From Nitrospirota bacterium (lineage in GTDB: Bacteria > Nitrospirota > Nitrospiria > Nitrospirales > Nitrospiraceae): a stretch of DNA of 64,000 nt. Within the stretch, counting starts at the first letter, position 1, and each line of letters starts with the position of its first letter. This document shows positions 50,023 to 58,097 of this stretch, piece after piece. The translations under genes were made by a program, and so were the position numbers. The notes beneath the pieces were generated by a model. It ran no database searches and was not told the origin of the DNA. It saw nothing but the letters and a program-made list of their open reading frames with translations. The DNA lies in contig JBFLWP010000003.1 of the NCBI GenBank assembly GCA_040757595.1, forward strand, positions 102,773-166,772. Direction: 5' to 3'.

Positions 50023-50082
50023 CTGAACGATGAACGCGGAACGCTGAATCAGGCCTCTGTCCGTTCATCACCCATCATTCAG
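50023..50082. repeat. Heptad palindromic element H10 (MTGAACG type)
   Basis: Left arm 50023-50050: CTGAACG, ATGAACG, CGGAACG, CTGAATC. Right arm about 50057-50082: CTGTC, CGTTCAT, CACCCAT, CATTCAG. Loop about 6 nt. In the cysD-cysNC gap. Confidence 0.88.
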
Positions 50083-50099
50083 AGTGCGACATTCTGACC

Positions 50100-51944
50100 A
50101 TGAACGCCACCAACACCAAGCCCGGCGAGCACCTCAACATCGTGATCGTCGGCCACGTGGACCACGGGAAGTCCACGCTGCTGGGCCGGCTCTACGCCGA
50201 CACCGGCTCGCTCCCCGACGGCAAGCTGGAGAAGGTCCGGGCCATCTGCCGCCAGCAGGGCAAGGAGTTCGAGTACGCCTTCCTCTTCGACGCCTTTTTG
50301 GAGGAGCAGGAGCAGGGGATCACGATCGACACGGCCCGCACCTTCTTCACCTGGAAGCAGCGGCAGTACATCATCATCGACGCGCCTGGGCACAAGGAAT
50401 TCCTCAAGAACATGATCTCCGGCGCCGCGCGGGCGGAGGCGGCGCTGCTGCTGATCGACGCGCTCGAGGGCGTGCGGGAGCAGTCCAAGAAGCACGGCTA
50501 TCTGCTCTCCCTGCTGGGCGTCAAACAGGTGGCCGTGGTCGTGAACAAGATGGACCTGGTCGGCTACCGGCAGGACGTCTTCCGGGGGATCGAGAAGGAG
50601 TATCGGGACTTCCTGGCCCAGTTGAAGGTCGTGCCGGAGCAGGTCATCCCGGTGAGCGCGAAGCTGGGCGACAACATCGCCGGCCGCAGCGACGCCATGC
50701 CCTGGTACGGCGGGCCGACCGTGCTCGAGACGCTCGAGCGCTTCCGCAAGGAGGCGGCCCGCATCGAGCAGCCGCTCCGGTTCCCGATCCAGGACGTCTA
50801 CAAGTTCGACGCGCGGCGGATTCTCGCCGGCCGGATCACGGCCGGCCGCCTGCGGGTGGGCGACCGCCTGGTCTTCTCCCCGTCCAACAAGACGGCCGGC
50901 GTCAAGTCCGTCGAGGCCTTCAACGTCGAGCCGCCGCCGGCCGAGGCGCAGGCCGGCCAGTCGGTCGGGATCACGCTGGACGAGCAGATCTTCGTCGAGC
51001 GCGGCGAGCTGGTCTCCCACCAGGACGACCTGCCGCTCGTGTCCACCGCCTTTCGCGCCAACCTCTTCTGGCTGGGCCGCCGCCCGCTGGAGCAGGACCG
51101 CCAGTACGTCCTGCGGCTCGCGACCCGCGAAGTCGAATGCCAGGTGGCCATCATCCACCGGATCGTGGACGCGACCGACCTGGCCCAGCAGTTGGGCGGG
51201 AACGTCGTGGGCCGGAACCAGGTGGCCGAGCTGACGATCCGGACCAAGGCCCCGGTGGCGTTCGACCTCTCCAGCTCGTTCGAGGCGACAGGGCGGTTCG
51301 TCCTCGTGGACGAGTACGACATCGCGGGCGGCGGCATCGTCACTGAGCTGGTCCACGACGAGCAGGAGTTCCTGCGGGACGAGGCGCGGCGGCGCGACTT
51401 CGCCTGGGTCAAGGGGGAGGTCCGCCCGGAGGACCGCGCGCTCCACTACGGCCACCGGGCCGCGGTCGTGCTGTTCACCGGCGCCCCGCACACGGGCAAG
51501 TCGTTCCTCGCGCGCAAGCTGGAGTCGCTCCTGGTGGCGGAGGGACGGCACGCCTATCTCTTGGAAGGGGAGAACCTCCAGCGCGGCCTGGACGCGGACC
51601 TGGCGGCGACGGACCGGGCGGCCACGACGGAGACGATGCGCCGCTACGGGGAGGTGGCGCGGCTGCTGACCGACACGGGCCTGATCGTGGTGACCACGAC
51701 CAAGACCTTCGCCAACGCCTACCGCGTGGCGGCCCAGGCGATCCGAACGCTGGTCCACCCGGCCCCGGTCGTGGCCGTCCACATGAGCAAGGGGGAGGAG
51801 GAGCCGCCGCCCGACACGGACCTGCACTTCGTGGGGCCCCAGAACTTCGACGAGGCGGCCCGCCGGGTGATCGAGGAGCTCAAGAAGCGTGGGGTGCTGG
51901 CGCAGGCCATCGGCGCCAAGCCGACGTTCCAGTACTCGATCTGA
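50100..51944 (+). CDS. cysNC: Sulfate adenylyltransferase GTPase subunit fused to a divergent APS-kinase domain (CysNC)
   Basis: 614 residues. Residues 1-430 are CysN: G1 [10 protein letters not shown]3 DAPGHKEF, G4 NKMD, then beta-barrel domains. Residues about 450-614 are a CysC-like P-loop domain with GAPHTGKS as Walker A, ending 'PTFQYSI'. The CysC signature DGDN is EGEN here, and the usual R-x-N-L/ISP-type APS contacts in 'SFISPFR' are replaced ([11 protein letters not shown]). APS kinase activity is therefore doubtful. CysH upstream is the APS type and does not need PAPS. Heterodimer partner of CysD. Confidence 0.92.
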   Translation: MNATNTKPGEHLNIVIVGHVDHGKSTLLGRLYADTGSLPDGKLEKVRAICRQQGKEFEYAFLFDAFLEEQEQGITIDTARTFFTWKQRQYIIIDAPGHKEFLKNMISGAARAEAALLLIDALEGVREQSKKHGYLLSLLGVKQVAVVVNKMDLVGYRQDVFRGIEKEYRDFLAQLKVVPEQVIPVSAKLGDNIAGRSDAMPWYGGPTVLETLERFRKEAARIEQPLRFPIQDVYKFDARRILAGRITAGRLRVGDRLVFSPSNKTAGVKSVEAFNVEPPPAEAQAGQSVGITLDEQIFVERGELVSHQDDLPLVSTAFRANLFWLGRRPLEQDRQYVLRLATREVECQVAIIHRIVDATDLAQQLGGNVVGRNQVAELTIRTKAPVAFDLSSSFEATGRFVLVDEYDIAGGGIVTELVHDEQEFLRDEARRRDFAWVKGEVRPEDRALHYGHRAAVVLFTGAPHTGKSFLARKLESLLVAEGRHAYLLEGENLQRGLDADLAATDRAATTETMRRYGEVARLLTDTGLIVVTTTKTFANAYRVAAQAIRTLVHPAPVVAVHMSKGEEEPPPDTDLHFVGPQNFDEAARRVIEELKKRGVLAQAIGAKPTFQYSI

Positions 51945-51953
51945 ACAGCAGGC

Positions 51954-52088
51954 GCGAGGTGCGGGGCACGAGGCGAGAGGGTTCGTGCGTGGTTTGACTC
52001 CGTGGAAAACCCTGTGTTAGGGTTGCTGCCTCAAGCCCAAGCAAGAGGCGATGATCTGTGACCCATAGCCTCTCGCCCCTCGCCTCGC
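51954..52088. repeat. Heptad palindromic element H11 (GCGAGGN type, long loop)
   Basis: Left arm 51954-51981: GCGAGGT, GCGGGGC, ACGAGGC, GAGAGGG. Right arm 52068-52088: GCCTCTC, GCCCCTC, GCCTCGC. The loop is 86 nt, the longest of the set, and contains AACCCTG/TAGGGTT (52005-52024) as an inner hairpin. In the cysNC-mrp gap. Confidence 0.88.
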
Positions 52089-52106
52089 GCCTTCTGAAAG
52101 GGCCGC

Positions 52107-53024
52107 ATGGAAGAAAAAAACCTCAAGACGATCCTGGATAAGCTCCAGTACACCGACGACGCCAAGGTGATCCAGCAGATCACCGAGCAGGTGAAGCAGG
52201 TGCAGGCCCGCATGGCCGGTATCCGGCGCAAGCTCGTGGTCATGAGCGGGAAGGGCGGCGTCGGGAAGAGCATGACGACCGTCAACCTGGCGCTGGCCTT
52301 TGCCCGGCTGGGCCACAAGGTCGGCCTGCTGGACGTGGACCTGAACGGTCCCTGCGTCCCGCGCATGCTCGGCATGCACGGCCAGTCGCTCACGCTTACG
52401 CCGGAGGGCGCGCTGCCGCCGACCGGCCCCCTGGGCGTCAAGGTCGCCTCCATGGACTTCTTCCTGGACGCCGGCTCGCCGGTCCGCTGGAAGGGCCCGA
52501 TGGACCTCAGCCCGGTCTGGCTGGGGGTGATGGAGATGAACGTGATCCGGGAGTTCCTGGCGGACGTGGCCTGGGGCGAGTTGGATTACCTGCTGACCGA
52601 CCTGCCGCCCGGCGCCGCCGCCGACAAGCCGCCCGTGATCGCCGGGTTCATCCCGGACCTCGCCGGCGCCATCGTCGTGACGACCCCCTCGGAGGTGGCC
52701 TCCGACGTGGTCCAGAAGTCCATCACCTACGCGCGGGACATGGGGATCAAGGTCCTGGGCCTGGTCGAGAACATGAGCACCTACCGCTGCCCCTCCTGCG
52801 GGTCCGAGCACGAGCTGTTCGAGGGCAATACCGAGGCCCTGTGCGAGGCCCTGGACGTGCCGCTCCTGGGCCGCATCCCGTTCGACCGGACGCTGGCCCG
52901 CACCTTCGACAAGGGCGCGCCGCTGCTGGACGAGACCTATCCGACCCTCCAGCGGTACCGGGAGATTGCCGAGCGGGTGCAGGCGCTCGTAGACTATAAG
53001 AAAGTGCTGGCGGAAAAACTCTAA
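52107..53024 (+). CDS. mrp: Mrp/NBP35-type P-loop ATPase (Fe-S cluster carrier family)
   Basis: 305 residues. The deviant Walker A is SGKGGVGKSM, and DVDLNGPCVPRML, LTDLPPGAAADK and the cluster-binding pair CPSC (YRCPSCGSE) follow. N-terminal residues 1-35 form a helical extension in place of the DUF59 domain. ApbC/Mrp proteins deliver [4Fe-4S] clusters. In this operon the obvious clients are the sulfite reductase and APS reductase, both Fe-S enzymes. Confidence 0.93.
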   Translation: MEEKNLKTILDKLQYTDDAKVIQQITEQVKQVQARMAGIRRKLVVMSGKGGVGKSMTTVNLALAFARLGHKVGLLDVDLNGPCVPRMLGMHGQSLTLTPEGALPPTGPLGVKVASMDFFLDAGSPVRWKGPMDLSPVWLGVMEMNVIREFLADVAWGELDYLLTDLPPGAAADKPPVIAGFIPDLAGAIVVTTPSEVASDVVQKSITYARDMGIKVLGLVENMSTYRCPSCGSEHELFEGNTEALCEALDVPLLGRIPFDRTLARTFDKGAPLLDETYPTLQRYREIAERVQALVDYKKVLAEKL

Positions 53025-53031
53025 ACGACGG

Positions 53032-53104
53032 GCGAGAGGGGGGGCACGAGGCGAGAGGGTCCAGAATGAAGGTAACACCTCGCCACTAGCCCCGCACCCC
53101 GTGC
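53032..53104. repeat. Heptad palindromic element H12 (GCGAGRG type)
   Basis: Left arm 53032-53059: GCGAGAG, GGGGGGC, ACGAGGC, GAGAGGG. Right arm 53077-53104: ACCTCGC, CACTAGC, CCCGCAC, CCCGTGC. Loop 17 nt. It shares words with H4 and H11. In the mrp-PCP gap. Confidence 0.87.
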
Positions 53105-53117
53105 CCAGGAGTTGAAG

Positions 53118-53861
53118 ATGAAATTCGTCTGTTTGAACTGCGAAACCTACATGACCTTCGAGAAGGTGGAGAAGCCGGCGGAGGGCTCGCTAGGCGTCTT
53201 CTTCGCCTGCCCGTCCTGCGGCGCCAAGTTCTCGATGGTGACCAACCCGGGCGAGACCCAGATGGTCAGCTCCCTGGGCGTTCAGCTCGGCGGGCGGACC
53301 GCCGCGGCCCAGCCCTTCGAGATGACCCGCGGCACGCTCAAAGAGGAGGCCCTCGCGGGAGCCGGGCAGATGGGCGCCTACCTGAACGAGAAGATTCAGG
53401 CCGGCCAGCCGGCCGGGGCCAAGGCCAGCGCTGCGCCCCAGGCGAAGGAAGGGGAGAAGTCCGGAGGCGGCTGCCCCTTCTCGGCCATGGTGGCCCAGAT
53501 GGGGCTCACCTCCTCGACCAGCCAGGCCGGAACCGCCGAGTTCACCTGGACCGCCGACGCCACGGAGAAACTGGAGCGGCTGCCCTCGTTCGTCAAGCCG
53601 ATGGTCAAGGCGAGCATCGAGGCCTACGCGCGCAAGCAGGGCCTGACCAAGATCACGCTCCAGGTCATGGACGAGGCCAAGAGCGATTCCAACGGCATCG
53701 CCTGGTCGCCGGAGGCGGAGCGGCGCCTGGAGAACATCCCGGACTTCATCCGGCCCATGGCCAAGCGCGAAATCGAGCGGCTGGCCAAGGAGCAGGGCGC
53801 GACGACCGTCACCGCCCAGGTGATGGACTCGGCCAAAGAAAAATTCATGAAGTTCATGTAA
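53118..53861 (+). CDS. Zinc-ribbon protein with two PCP-reductase (ChlB C-terminal-like) domains
   Basis: 247 residues. An N-terminal zinc ribbon (C-L-N-C, C-P-S-C, residues 5-36) is followed by a linker of about 85 residues. Two tandem copies of the PCP_red domain then occur at about 135-190 ('WTADATEKLERLPSFVKPMVKASIEAYARKQG', residues 139-170) and 196-245 ('WSPEAERRLENIPDFIRPMAKREIERLAKEQG', residues 196-227). This small domain is found at the C-terminus of the dark-operative protochlorophyllide reductase ChlB/BchB, but no other chlorophyll genes are here. AGGAG lies 6 nt before the ATG. A role in Fe-S or tetrapyrrole (siroheme) enzyme function is conceivable. Confidence 0.83.
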   Translation: MKFVCLNCETYMTFEKVEKPAEGSLGVFFACPSCGAKFSMVTNPGETQMVSSLGVQLGGRTAAAQPFEMTRGTLKEEALAGAGQMGAYLNEKIQAGQPAGAKASAAPQAKEGEKSGGGCPFSAMVAQMGLTSSTSQAGTAEFTWTADATEKLERLPSFVKPMVKASIEAYARKQGLTKITLQVMDEAKSDSNGIAWSPEAERRLENIPDFIRPMAKREIERLAKEQGATTVTAQVMDSAKEKFMKFM

Positions 53862-53868
53862 GCAGGCC

Positions 53869-54093
53869 ATGAACCTGGAGAAACTTGAAGCCGAAGCGCT
53901 CAAACTGGACCCGAAGGCACGGGCGCGTTTGGCCGGCAAACTGCTGGAAAGCCTCGAACAGCTCTCCGACGAAGAAAACGCTCGCCTGTGGGCGGAGGAA
54001 GCCCAGCGGAGGGACGCGGACATGGACGCGCATCCCGACGCCGAATGTTCTGCCGAAGAAGTCTTTCGCGAGGCCAGAGCCAAGCTGAAATGA
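53869..54093 (+). CDS. Addiction-module antitoxin, putative (74 aa)
   Basis: A short acidic helical protein. 'LDPKARARLAGKLLESLEQLSDEEN' followed by WAEEAQRR and AEEVFREARAKL matches the Unstab_antitox/TIGR02574 'addiction module component' family. Its TGA is immediately followed by the ATG of the RelE/ParE-type toxin gene (TGAATG), so it is the antitoxin of this pair. It is 7 nt after the PCP protein gene. Confidence 0.87.
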   Translation: MNLEKLEAEALKLDPKARARLAGKLLESLEQLSDEENARLWAEEAQRRDADMDAHPDAECSAEEVFREARAKLK

Positions 54094-54387
54094 ATGGAGC
54101 GAGTCTCCTTTCATCGGCTGGCCCGGCATGAACTGCTCGACGCCGCCTTCTTCTACGACGTCGAAAGCCCGGGACTCGGCTCCGCGTTCCTCGACGAAGT
54201 CGGACATTGCAGCCGAACCATCCTCGAGTTTCCTGAAGCTGGCCCGCTGATGACCGGCACGGTCCGCCGGCGACTCGTTCGCCGATTCCCCTACGCGCTT
54301 CTCTATTCCATCAAAGCCGACAGAATCCGCGTGCTGGCGGTGATGAATCTGAAGCGGCGCCCGATGTACTGGGTGGGCCGTGAATGA
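54094..54387 (+). CDS. RelE/ParE family toxin (97 aa)
   Basis: The small basic protein has the RelE/ParE pattern: FHRLARHELLDAAFFYDVESPGLG, then 'FPEAGPLMTGTVRRRLVRRFPYALLY' and a C-terminal AVMNLKRRPMYW. The Arg/Phe-Pro-Tyr segment is typical of ParE2-like toxins paired with TIGR02574 antitoxins. Target (gyrase or ribosome) cannot be told from sequence. Start ATG abuts the antitoxin stop. Confidence 0.9.
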   Translation: MERVSFHRLARHELLDAAFFYDVESPGLGSAFLDEVGHCSRTILEFPEAGPLMTGTVRRRLVRRFPYALLYSIKADRIRVLAVMNLKRRPMYWVGRE

Positions 54388-54522
54388 CGCTCCCCTCGTC
54401 CGAGCACCACCAGCCCCACAGAAATAGGCTACTGGCCAATGTAGGCTGGGCCAGCAGCAGTGTTTTCTCGTTGGCGGTTATTGACACGGTTCCTCGAAAT
54501 GCCGATGATGTCAGCAACGTTC
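54388..54522. other. Gene-free stretch downstream of the toxin
   Basis: 135 nt with no supported gene. TGGCC/GGCCA-type short inverted repeats occur near 54433-54455 but make no clear terminator. Confidence 0.4.
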
Positions 54523-54597
54523 GGCTAACAGAGCTCGGGCACGGTCAGGGATAAGCTGCCAGTATCTGGGTCCCTGCCGCCGCTCACTTAGTTAGGT
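54523..54597 (+). repeat. Possible integron attC site
   Basis: GGCTAAC (54523-54529) and GTTAGGT (54591-54597) fit the R'' (about RYYYAAC) and R' (GTTRRRY) boxes 75 nt apart. The interior is an imperfect palindrome (for example CGGTCAGGGA against TCCCTGCCG). The next gene starts 28 nt later, as in gene cassettes. No integrase gene is in the window. The R'' box is not perfect and only one site was found. Confidence 0.35.
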
Positions 54598-54625
54598 GCC
54601 CCTGCCTGGTTTTCTGGAGACCACA

Positions 54626-55458
54626 GTGCCCCTGGCGCTGACACCTTCTGAGCAGCTGACGTACTCGACGGTGCGCATCGAGTGCGAAACCGCGACTGGC
54701 ACGAGCGTGGGCACTGGCTTCTTCTACCGCTTCGCCGAACAAGGCGAGCAGTATGTCCCGGCAATTGTCACAAACAGGCACGTCGTTGAAGGAGCACGGC
54801 AAGGGCGGATCTTTCTTCACACCTCCGACACTCAGGGTAATGTCATTGCGGGGCAGCACTATAGCTGCACGCTTGAGCAGTTCGCGGACTTCTGGATTCC
54901 GCACCCAGACGCGACGGTGGACCTCTGTGCTCTCCCGATAGCTGCGCTCCATCAGGACGCCGAAGCGCGTAGCACGCCTCTCTTCTATATCGCTCTCAAC
55001 GCCTCCGTGACGGCCACACCAGCGTTGTTCGCCGAGCTCACGGCGCTCGAAGACATCGCCATGATTGGCTATCCCACCGGCATCTGGGACTCGAAGAACA
55101 ACATGCCGATCATTCGCAGGGGTATTACCGCAACGCCCTCGAACCAAGACTACGAAGGGCGACCCGAGTTCATGATCGACGCCGCGTGTTTTCCAGGATC
55201 GAGCGGATCTCCGGTGTTTCTCTATAACGTTGGCTCGTACGCCAGTCGTGATGGGGCCACGGTCATAGGCAGCCGCATCGCTCTCCTCGGGATCCTGTAC
55301 GCAGGGCCGCAATTCACGGCCGAGGGGGACCTCGAGATCGTGACCGTGCCCACACAGCAAAAAGTGGTGTCGCGCGCGCTCATCCCGTTAACTTGGGCGT
55401 CGTCATCAAGGCCACTCGGCTTGCTGACTTCGAAGGCATCTTCGCGTCGCGATCATGA
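54626..55458 (+). pseudogene. Trypsin-like serine peptidase gene, interrupted by a 1-nt frameshift
   Basis: The frame starting at GTG 54626 (GGAG 6 nt upstream; MPLALTPSEQLTYS) encodes a trypsin-like domain with the catalytic His in VTNRHVVEG, an Asp in the PDATVDLCAL region and the Ser in FPGSSGSPVF. Near 55387 the family's 'IPxNLGVVIKATRLxDFE' segment appears in another frame (NLGVVIKATRLADFEGIF, ending TGA 55456-55458). The total length of 833 nt is one short of a whole number of codons. One base is therefore missing after the CCG at about 55385-55387, by mutation or assembly error. Read in a single frame, the ORF runs falsely into the next gene as a 409-aa fusion. Confidence 0.75.
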
Positions 55459-55558
55459 CGTAGGTGTTGACGCCTGCATGGATATAGCGCTCGAGTCGCG
55501 CGTCCGGCGCGCGGCACACGAGAAGCCCGACCCGCCACAAAACAGGAGCGACGAATTT

Positions 55559-55825
55559 ATGAAGAAGAGGAAGTCTGAGTTACACGACTGGCTGCGACCG
55601 GAATACAAGCGCTCCGATTTCGGAAAGTTTGTTCGTGGGAAATATGCCAGGCAGGTTCGCGCCTCTACGAACGTTGTCGTGCTCGATCCACAAGTCGCAA
55701 AAGTTTCCCCCAATGATGAAGCGGTCAATGCGGCCCTGCGCGGCCTCATGGAGGTCGCGCGGTCCTCGGCTCGGCGACCCTCGCGTTCAACTCGGACTCG
55801 CGCGAAAGTGGCGCGCGCCGGTTAA
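55559..55825 (+). CDS. Small antitoxin-like hypothetical protein (88 aa)
   Basis: ATG 55559 with AGGAG 10 nt upstream. The sequence 'LRPEYKRSDFGKFVRGKYA' followed by STNVVVLDPQVAKV and AVNAALRGLMEVAR matches a widespread family of small basic proteins that look like CopG/antitoxin-type DNA-binding antitoxins. I know of no proven function. It lies in the same frame as the false extension of the peptidase ORF but has its own ribosome binding site. No obvious toxin partner follows. Confidence 0.65.
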   Translation: MKKRKSELHDWLRPEYKRSDFGKFVRGKYARQVRASTNVVVLDPQVAKVSPNDEAVNAALRGLMEVARSSARRPSRSTRTRAKVARAG

Positions 55826-55894
55826 CTTTGACGTTAGCAGCTTACATGGATATTCGGTAAACTGAGCGCCTGCAAGTCACGCGAGGGAGCCGTT

Positions 55895-56149
55895 ATGGCG
55901 CGCCAAGTTGAAAAGATCAAGCAAGAAATCCGCCCGTTGAGCACTGCGGAGAAAGCGAAACTGCTCCGCTTGCTCATCGCCGAACTCGATGCTCCGGCTG
56001 ACACCGACGTGGAGAGCGCATGGCTCGAAGAGGCGCGGAGACGGCACTGGGAGTTCGTGGAAGGAAAAGCGCATGGAATCCCTGGCGGGCGTGTATTTGA
56101 AAATATTCGCGCGCGTCTTCGCCGACAAGCTATGAATCCCAGGGGCTGA
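55895..56149 (+). CDS. Orphan addiction-module antitoxin-like protein (84 aa)
   Basis: A helical, acidic protein (IRPLSTAEKAKLLRLLIAELD; VESAWLEEARRRHWEFVEGK; VFENIRARL) of the Unstab_antitox/TIGR02574 type, like the antitoxin at 53869 but only loosely similar. GAGGGAG precedes the ATG by 5 nt. No RelE/ParE toxin gene follows, so the partner was lost or the protein acts alone. Confidence 0.7.
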   Translation: MARQVEKIKQEIRPLSTAEKAKLLRLLIAELDAPADTDVESAWLEEARRRHWEFVEGKAHGIPGGRVFENIRARLRRQAMNPRG

Positions 56150-56189
56150 GAGCCGATACTGCGCGAGGCTCATCCCTGCAGTAAGGGCG

Positions 56190-56486
56190 ATGGACGCGAA
56201 GCCTTCAAAGAATCCGACCGTGGCGGGCATCCTGTCCGGGCTGATGCCGGGCTTGGGCCAGTTCTACTGCCGGCAGTGGAAGAAGGGGGCGGGGTTCCTG
56301 GTCGGCGCGATCGTGGTGGACGCGGCGCTGGGCGTGTCGGCCGGATTCCTCAAGCTGCTGCAAACCGGCGGAATGGGCCTCACGCCGGACGAAGCCACCT
56401 CGATCCTCCTCCGTTCGCTCCCGTTCCTGGCCCTTGCGCTCTGGAGCGTCGTGGACGCGGTCCGCACGGCCAGGCGGTCTTCCTAA
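56190..56486 (+). CDS. Small TM2/DUF5683-like membrane protein (98 aa)
   Basis: Two to three membrane helices. 'GILSGLMPGLGQFYCRQWKKGAGFLVGA' has the P-G-x-G-Q-x-Y pattern of TM2/DUF5683 membrane proteins. Function unknown. It lies between the accessory island and yebC; ATG 56190. Confidence 0.72.
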   Translation: MDAKPSKNPTVAGILSGLMPGLGQFYCRQWKKGAGFLVGAIVVDAALGVSAGFLKLLQTGGMGLTPDEATSILLRSLPFLALALWSVVDAVRTARRSS

Positions 56487-56609
56487 CGATAGGTGAACGG
56501 ACCGCTGTTTCTCCGCGTCTTCTTCTGCTCCCGCGGCGTTGACTCCCTGTGGACGGCTGTGTTACAACGAGCCGCAAATCACGACAATTCAGGGGTATGG
56601 AGGGGTTCC

Positions 56610-57365
56610 ATGGGCGGCCATAGTCACTGGGCCACCATCAAGCGGCACAAGTCCGCGCAGGACGCGAAGCGCGGCAGGATTTTTACGCGGATCATCCGCG
56701 AGTTGACCATCGCGGCCCGCTCGGGCGGCGATCCCGCCGGCAATCCCCGGCTGCGTCTGGCCGTTGCCAAGGCCAAGGACGCGAACATGCCGGGCGACAC
56801 GATCAAGAAGGCGATCCAGCGGGGGACCGGCGAGTTGCCGGGCGTGACCTACGAGGAGTTCACCCTGGAGGGGTACGGGCCAGGGGGCACGGCCCTGCTC
56901 CTGGAAGTGACCTCCGACAACCGCAACCGCAGTGTGGCCGAGATCCGGAGCCTCCTCACGAAGAACGGCGGGAACATGGCGGAGGCCGGCGCGGTGGCCT
57001 GGCAGTTCCAGAAGAAGGGGCTGCTCGTCGTGGACAAGGCCAAGGTGGAGGAGGACCGGCTCATCTCGGTCGCCCTGGAGGCCGGCGCCGAGGACGTGCG
57101 GGTGGACGAAAAAGCCTTCGAGGTCGTCACCGCGCCCGGCGATTTCGAGGCCGTCAAGAAAGCCCTGGCCGACGCGAAGATCGAAGCGTCTCTGGCCGAG
57201 GTGACCTTCGTGCCGCAGAACCACGTGCGGCTGGAGGAGAAGGCGGCCGAGCAGATGCTCAAGCTCATGGAAATCCTCGACGAGCACGACGACGTGCAGA
57301 AGGTCCACGCCAATTTCGACATTCCGGACGAGGTGATGGAGAAAGTCGCAGCGGCGGCTGGCTAA
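56610..57365 (+). CDS. yebC: YebC/PmpR family DNA-binding regulator
   Basis: 251 residues. The start GGHSHWATIKRHKSAQDAKRG is invariant in the family and the three-domain length is normal. YebC proteins act as transcription regulators and, in some bacteria, assist translation of proline stretches. GGAGG is 6 nt before ATG 56610. Classic neighbour of the ruv genes, but ruvC is not between yebC and ruvA here. Confidence 0.95.
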   Translation: MGGHSHWATIKRHKSAQDAKRGRIFTRIIRELTIAARSGGDPAGNPRLRLAVAKAKDANMPGDTIKKAIQRGTGELPGVTYEEFTLEGYGPGGTALLLEVTSDNRNRSVAEIRSLLTKNGGNMAEAGAVAWQFQKKGLLVVDKAKVEEDRLISVALEAGAEDVRVDEKAFEVVTAPGDFEAVKKALADAKIEASLAEVTFVPQNHVRLEEKAAEQMLKLMEILDEHDDVQKVHANFDIPDEVMEKVAAAAG

Positions 57366-57370
57366 AAGGC

Positions 57371-57469
57371 CGTGACGGGTGACGAGTGATGAGTGACAAG
57401 TTGCAGGCAAGTCATTCATCTTGCATCACTAAGTCGGCAGCGTTCACGCGTCACGCGTCACGCGTCACG
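57371..57469. repeat. Heptad palindromic element H13 (NGTGACG type)
   Basis: Left arm 57371-57405: CGTGACG, GGTGACG, AGTGATG, AGTGACA, AGTTGCA. Right arm 57442-57469: GTTCACG, CGTCACG, CGTCACG, CGTCACG (three perfect copies). Loop 36 nt. It occupies the yebC-ruvA gap. Confidence 0.93.
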
Positions 57470-57476
57470 TGATTCG

Positions 57477-58079
57477 ATGATCGCGGCACTGACCGGCCGG
57501 CTCACCTTCAAGGCGCCCTCCCACGTCACGCTCGATGTCCACGGCGTCGGGTACGAGGTTTTCATCCCGCTGAGCACCTTTTACGCGCTGCCCGACGTCA
57601 ACGAGTCCACCTCCCTCAGGATCCACACGCACCTCCGGGAAGACGCGATCCAGCTCTACGGGTTCCTCACGCACCTGGAGCGGGACGCCTTCGTGCTGCT
57701 GACCGGCATTTCCGGGATCGGCCCCAAGCTGGCCCTGAACGTGCTCTCGGCCCTGAGCGTGCCGGACCTAGTCTCCGCGGTGCAGGCCGGCGACGTGGAC
57801 AAGCTGGCCACCGTGCCGGGGATCGGCAAGAAGTCGGCCGCCCGCATCGCACTGGAGCTCAAGGACAAGGTCCTCCGGCTCCATCCCGTGCCTTCGGCCG
57901 AGCCGGCGCAGCCGATGGGAGGGGCGAACCAGTTGCAGGATGACGCCCTGTCCGCGCTGGTCAACCTGGGCTACAAGCAGGCGGAAGTGAAGACGATCCT
58001 GAAGCGGCTGGCGCCTCAACCCTCGCTCTCGCTCAAGGACTTGATCCGGGACGCGCTGAAAGAGCTGGCCAAGGGCTGA
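57477..58079 (+). CDS. ruvA: Holliday junction branch migration protein RuvA
   Basis: 200 residues. An OB-fold N-domain (MIAALTGRLTFKAPSHVTLD), helix-hairpin-helix pairs (LTGISGIGPKLALNVLSAL; LATVPGIGKKSAARIALEL) and the C-terminal RuvB-contact domain are all present. It binds the Holliday junction as a tetramer and loads RuvB. The longer open frame begins in the heptad element; ATG 57477 is the family start. Confidence 0.97.
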   Translation: MIAALTGRLTFKAPSHVTLDVHGVGYEVFIPLSTFYALPDVNESTSLRIHTHLREDAIQLYGFLTHLERDAFVLLTGISGIGPKLALNVLSALSVPDLVSAVQAGDVDKLATVPGIGKKSAARIALELKDKVLRLHPVPSAEPAQPMGGANQLQDDALSALVNLGYKQAEVKTILKRLAPQPSLSLKDLIRDALKELAKG

Positions 58080-58097
58080 GGGCCAGGGAGAGAAGCC

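Noticed and set aside
54596..55825. Single 409-residue trypsin-like fusion protein
   Set aside because: The family C-terminal segment is in another frame and stops at 55458; the tail belongs to a separate small gene with its own Shine-Dalgarno.
55820..55870. Second attC site after the 88-aa gene
   Set aside because: GTTAAC/GTTAGC motifs are present, but the R boxes do not fit RYYYAAC...GTTRRRY and no palindrome of the right length forms.
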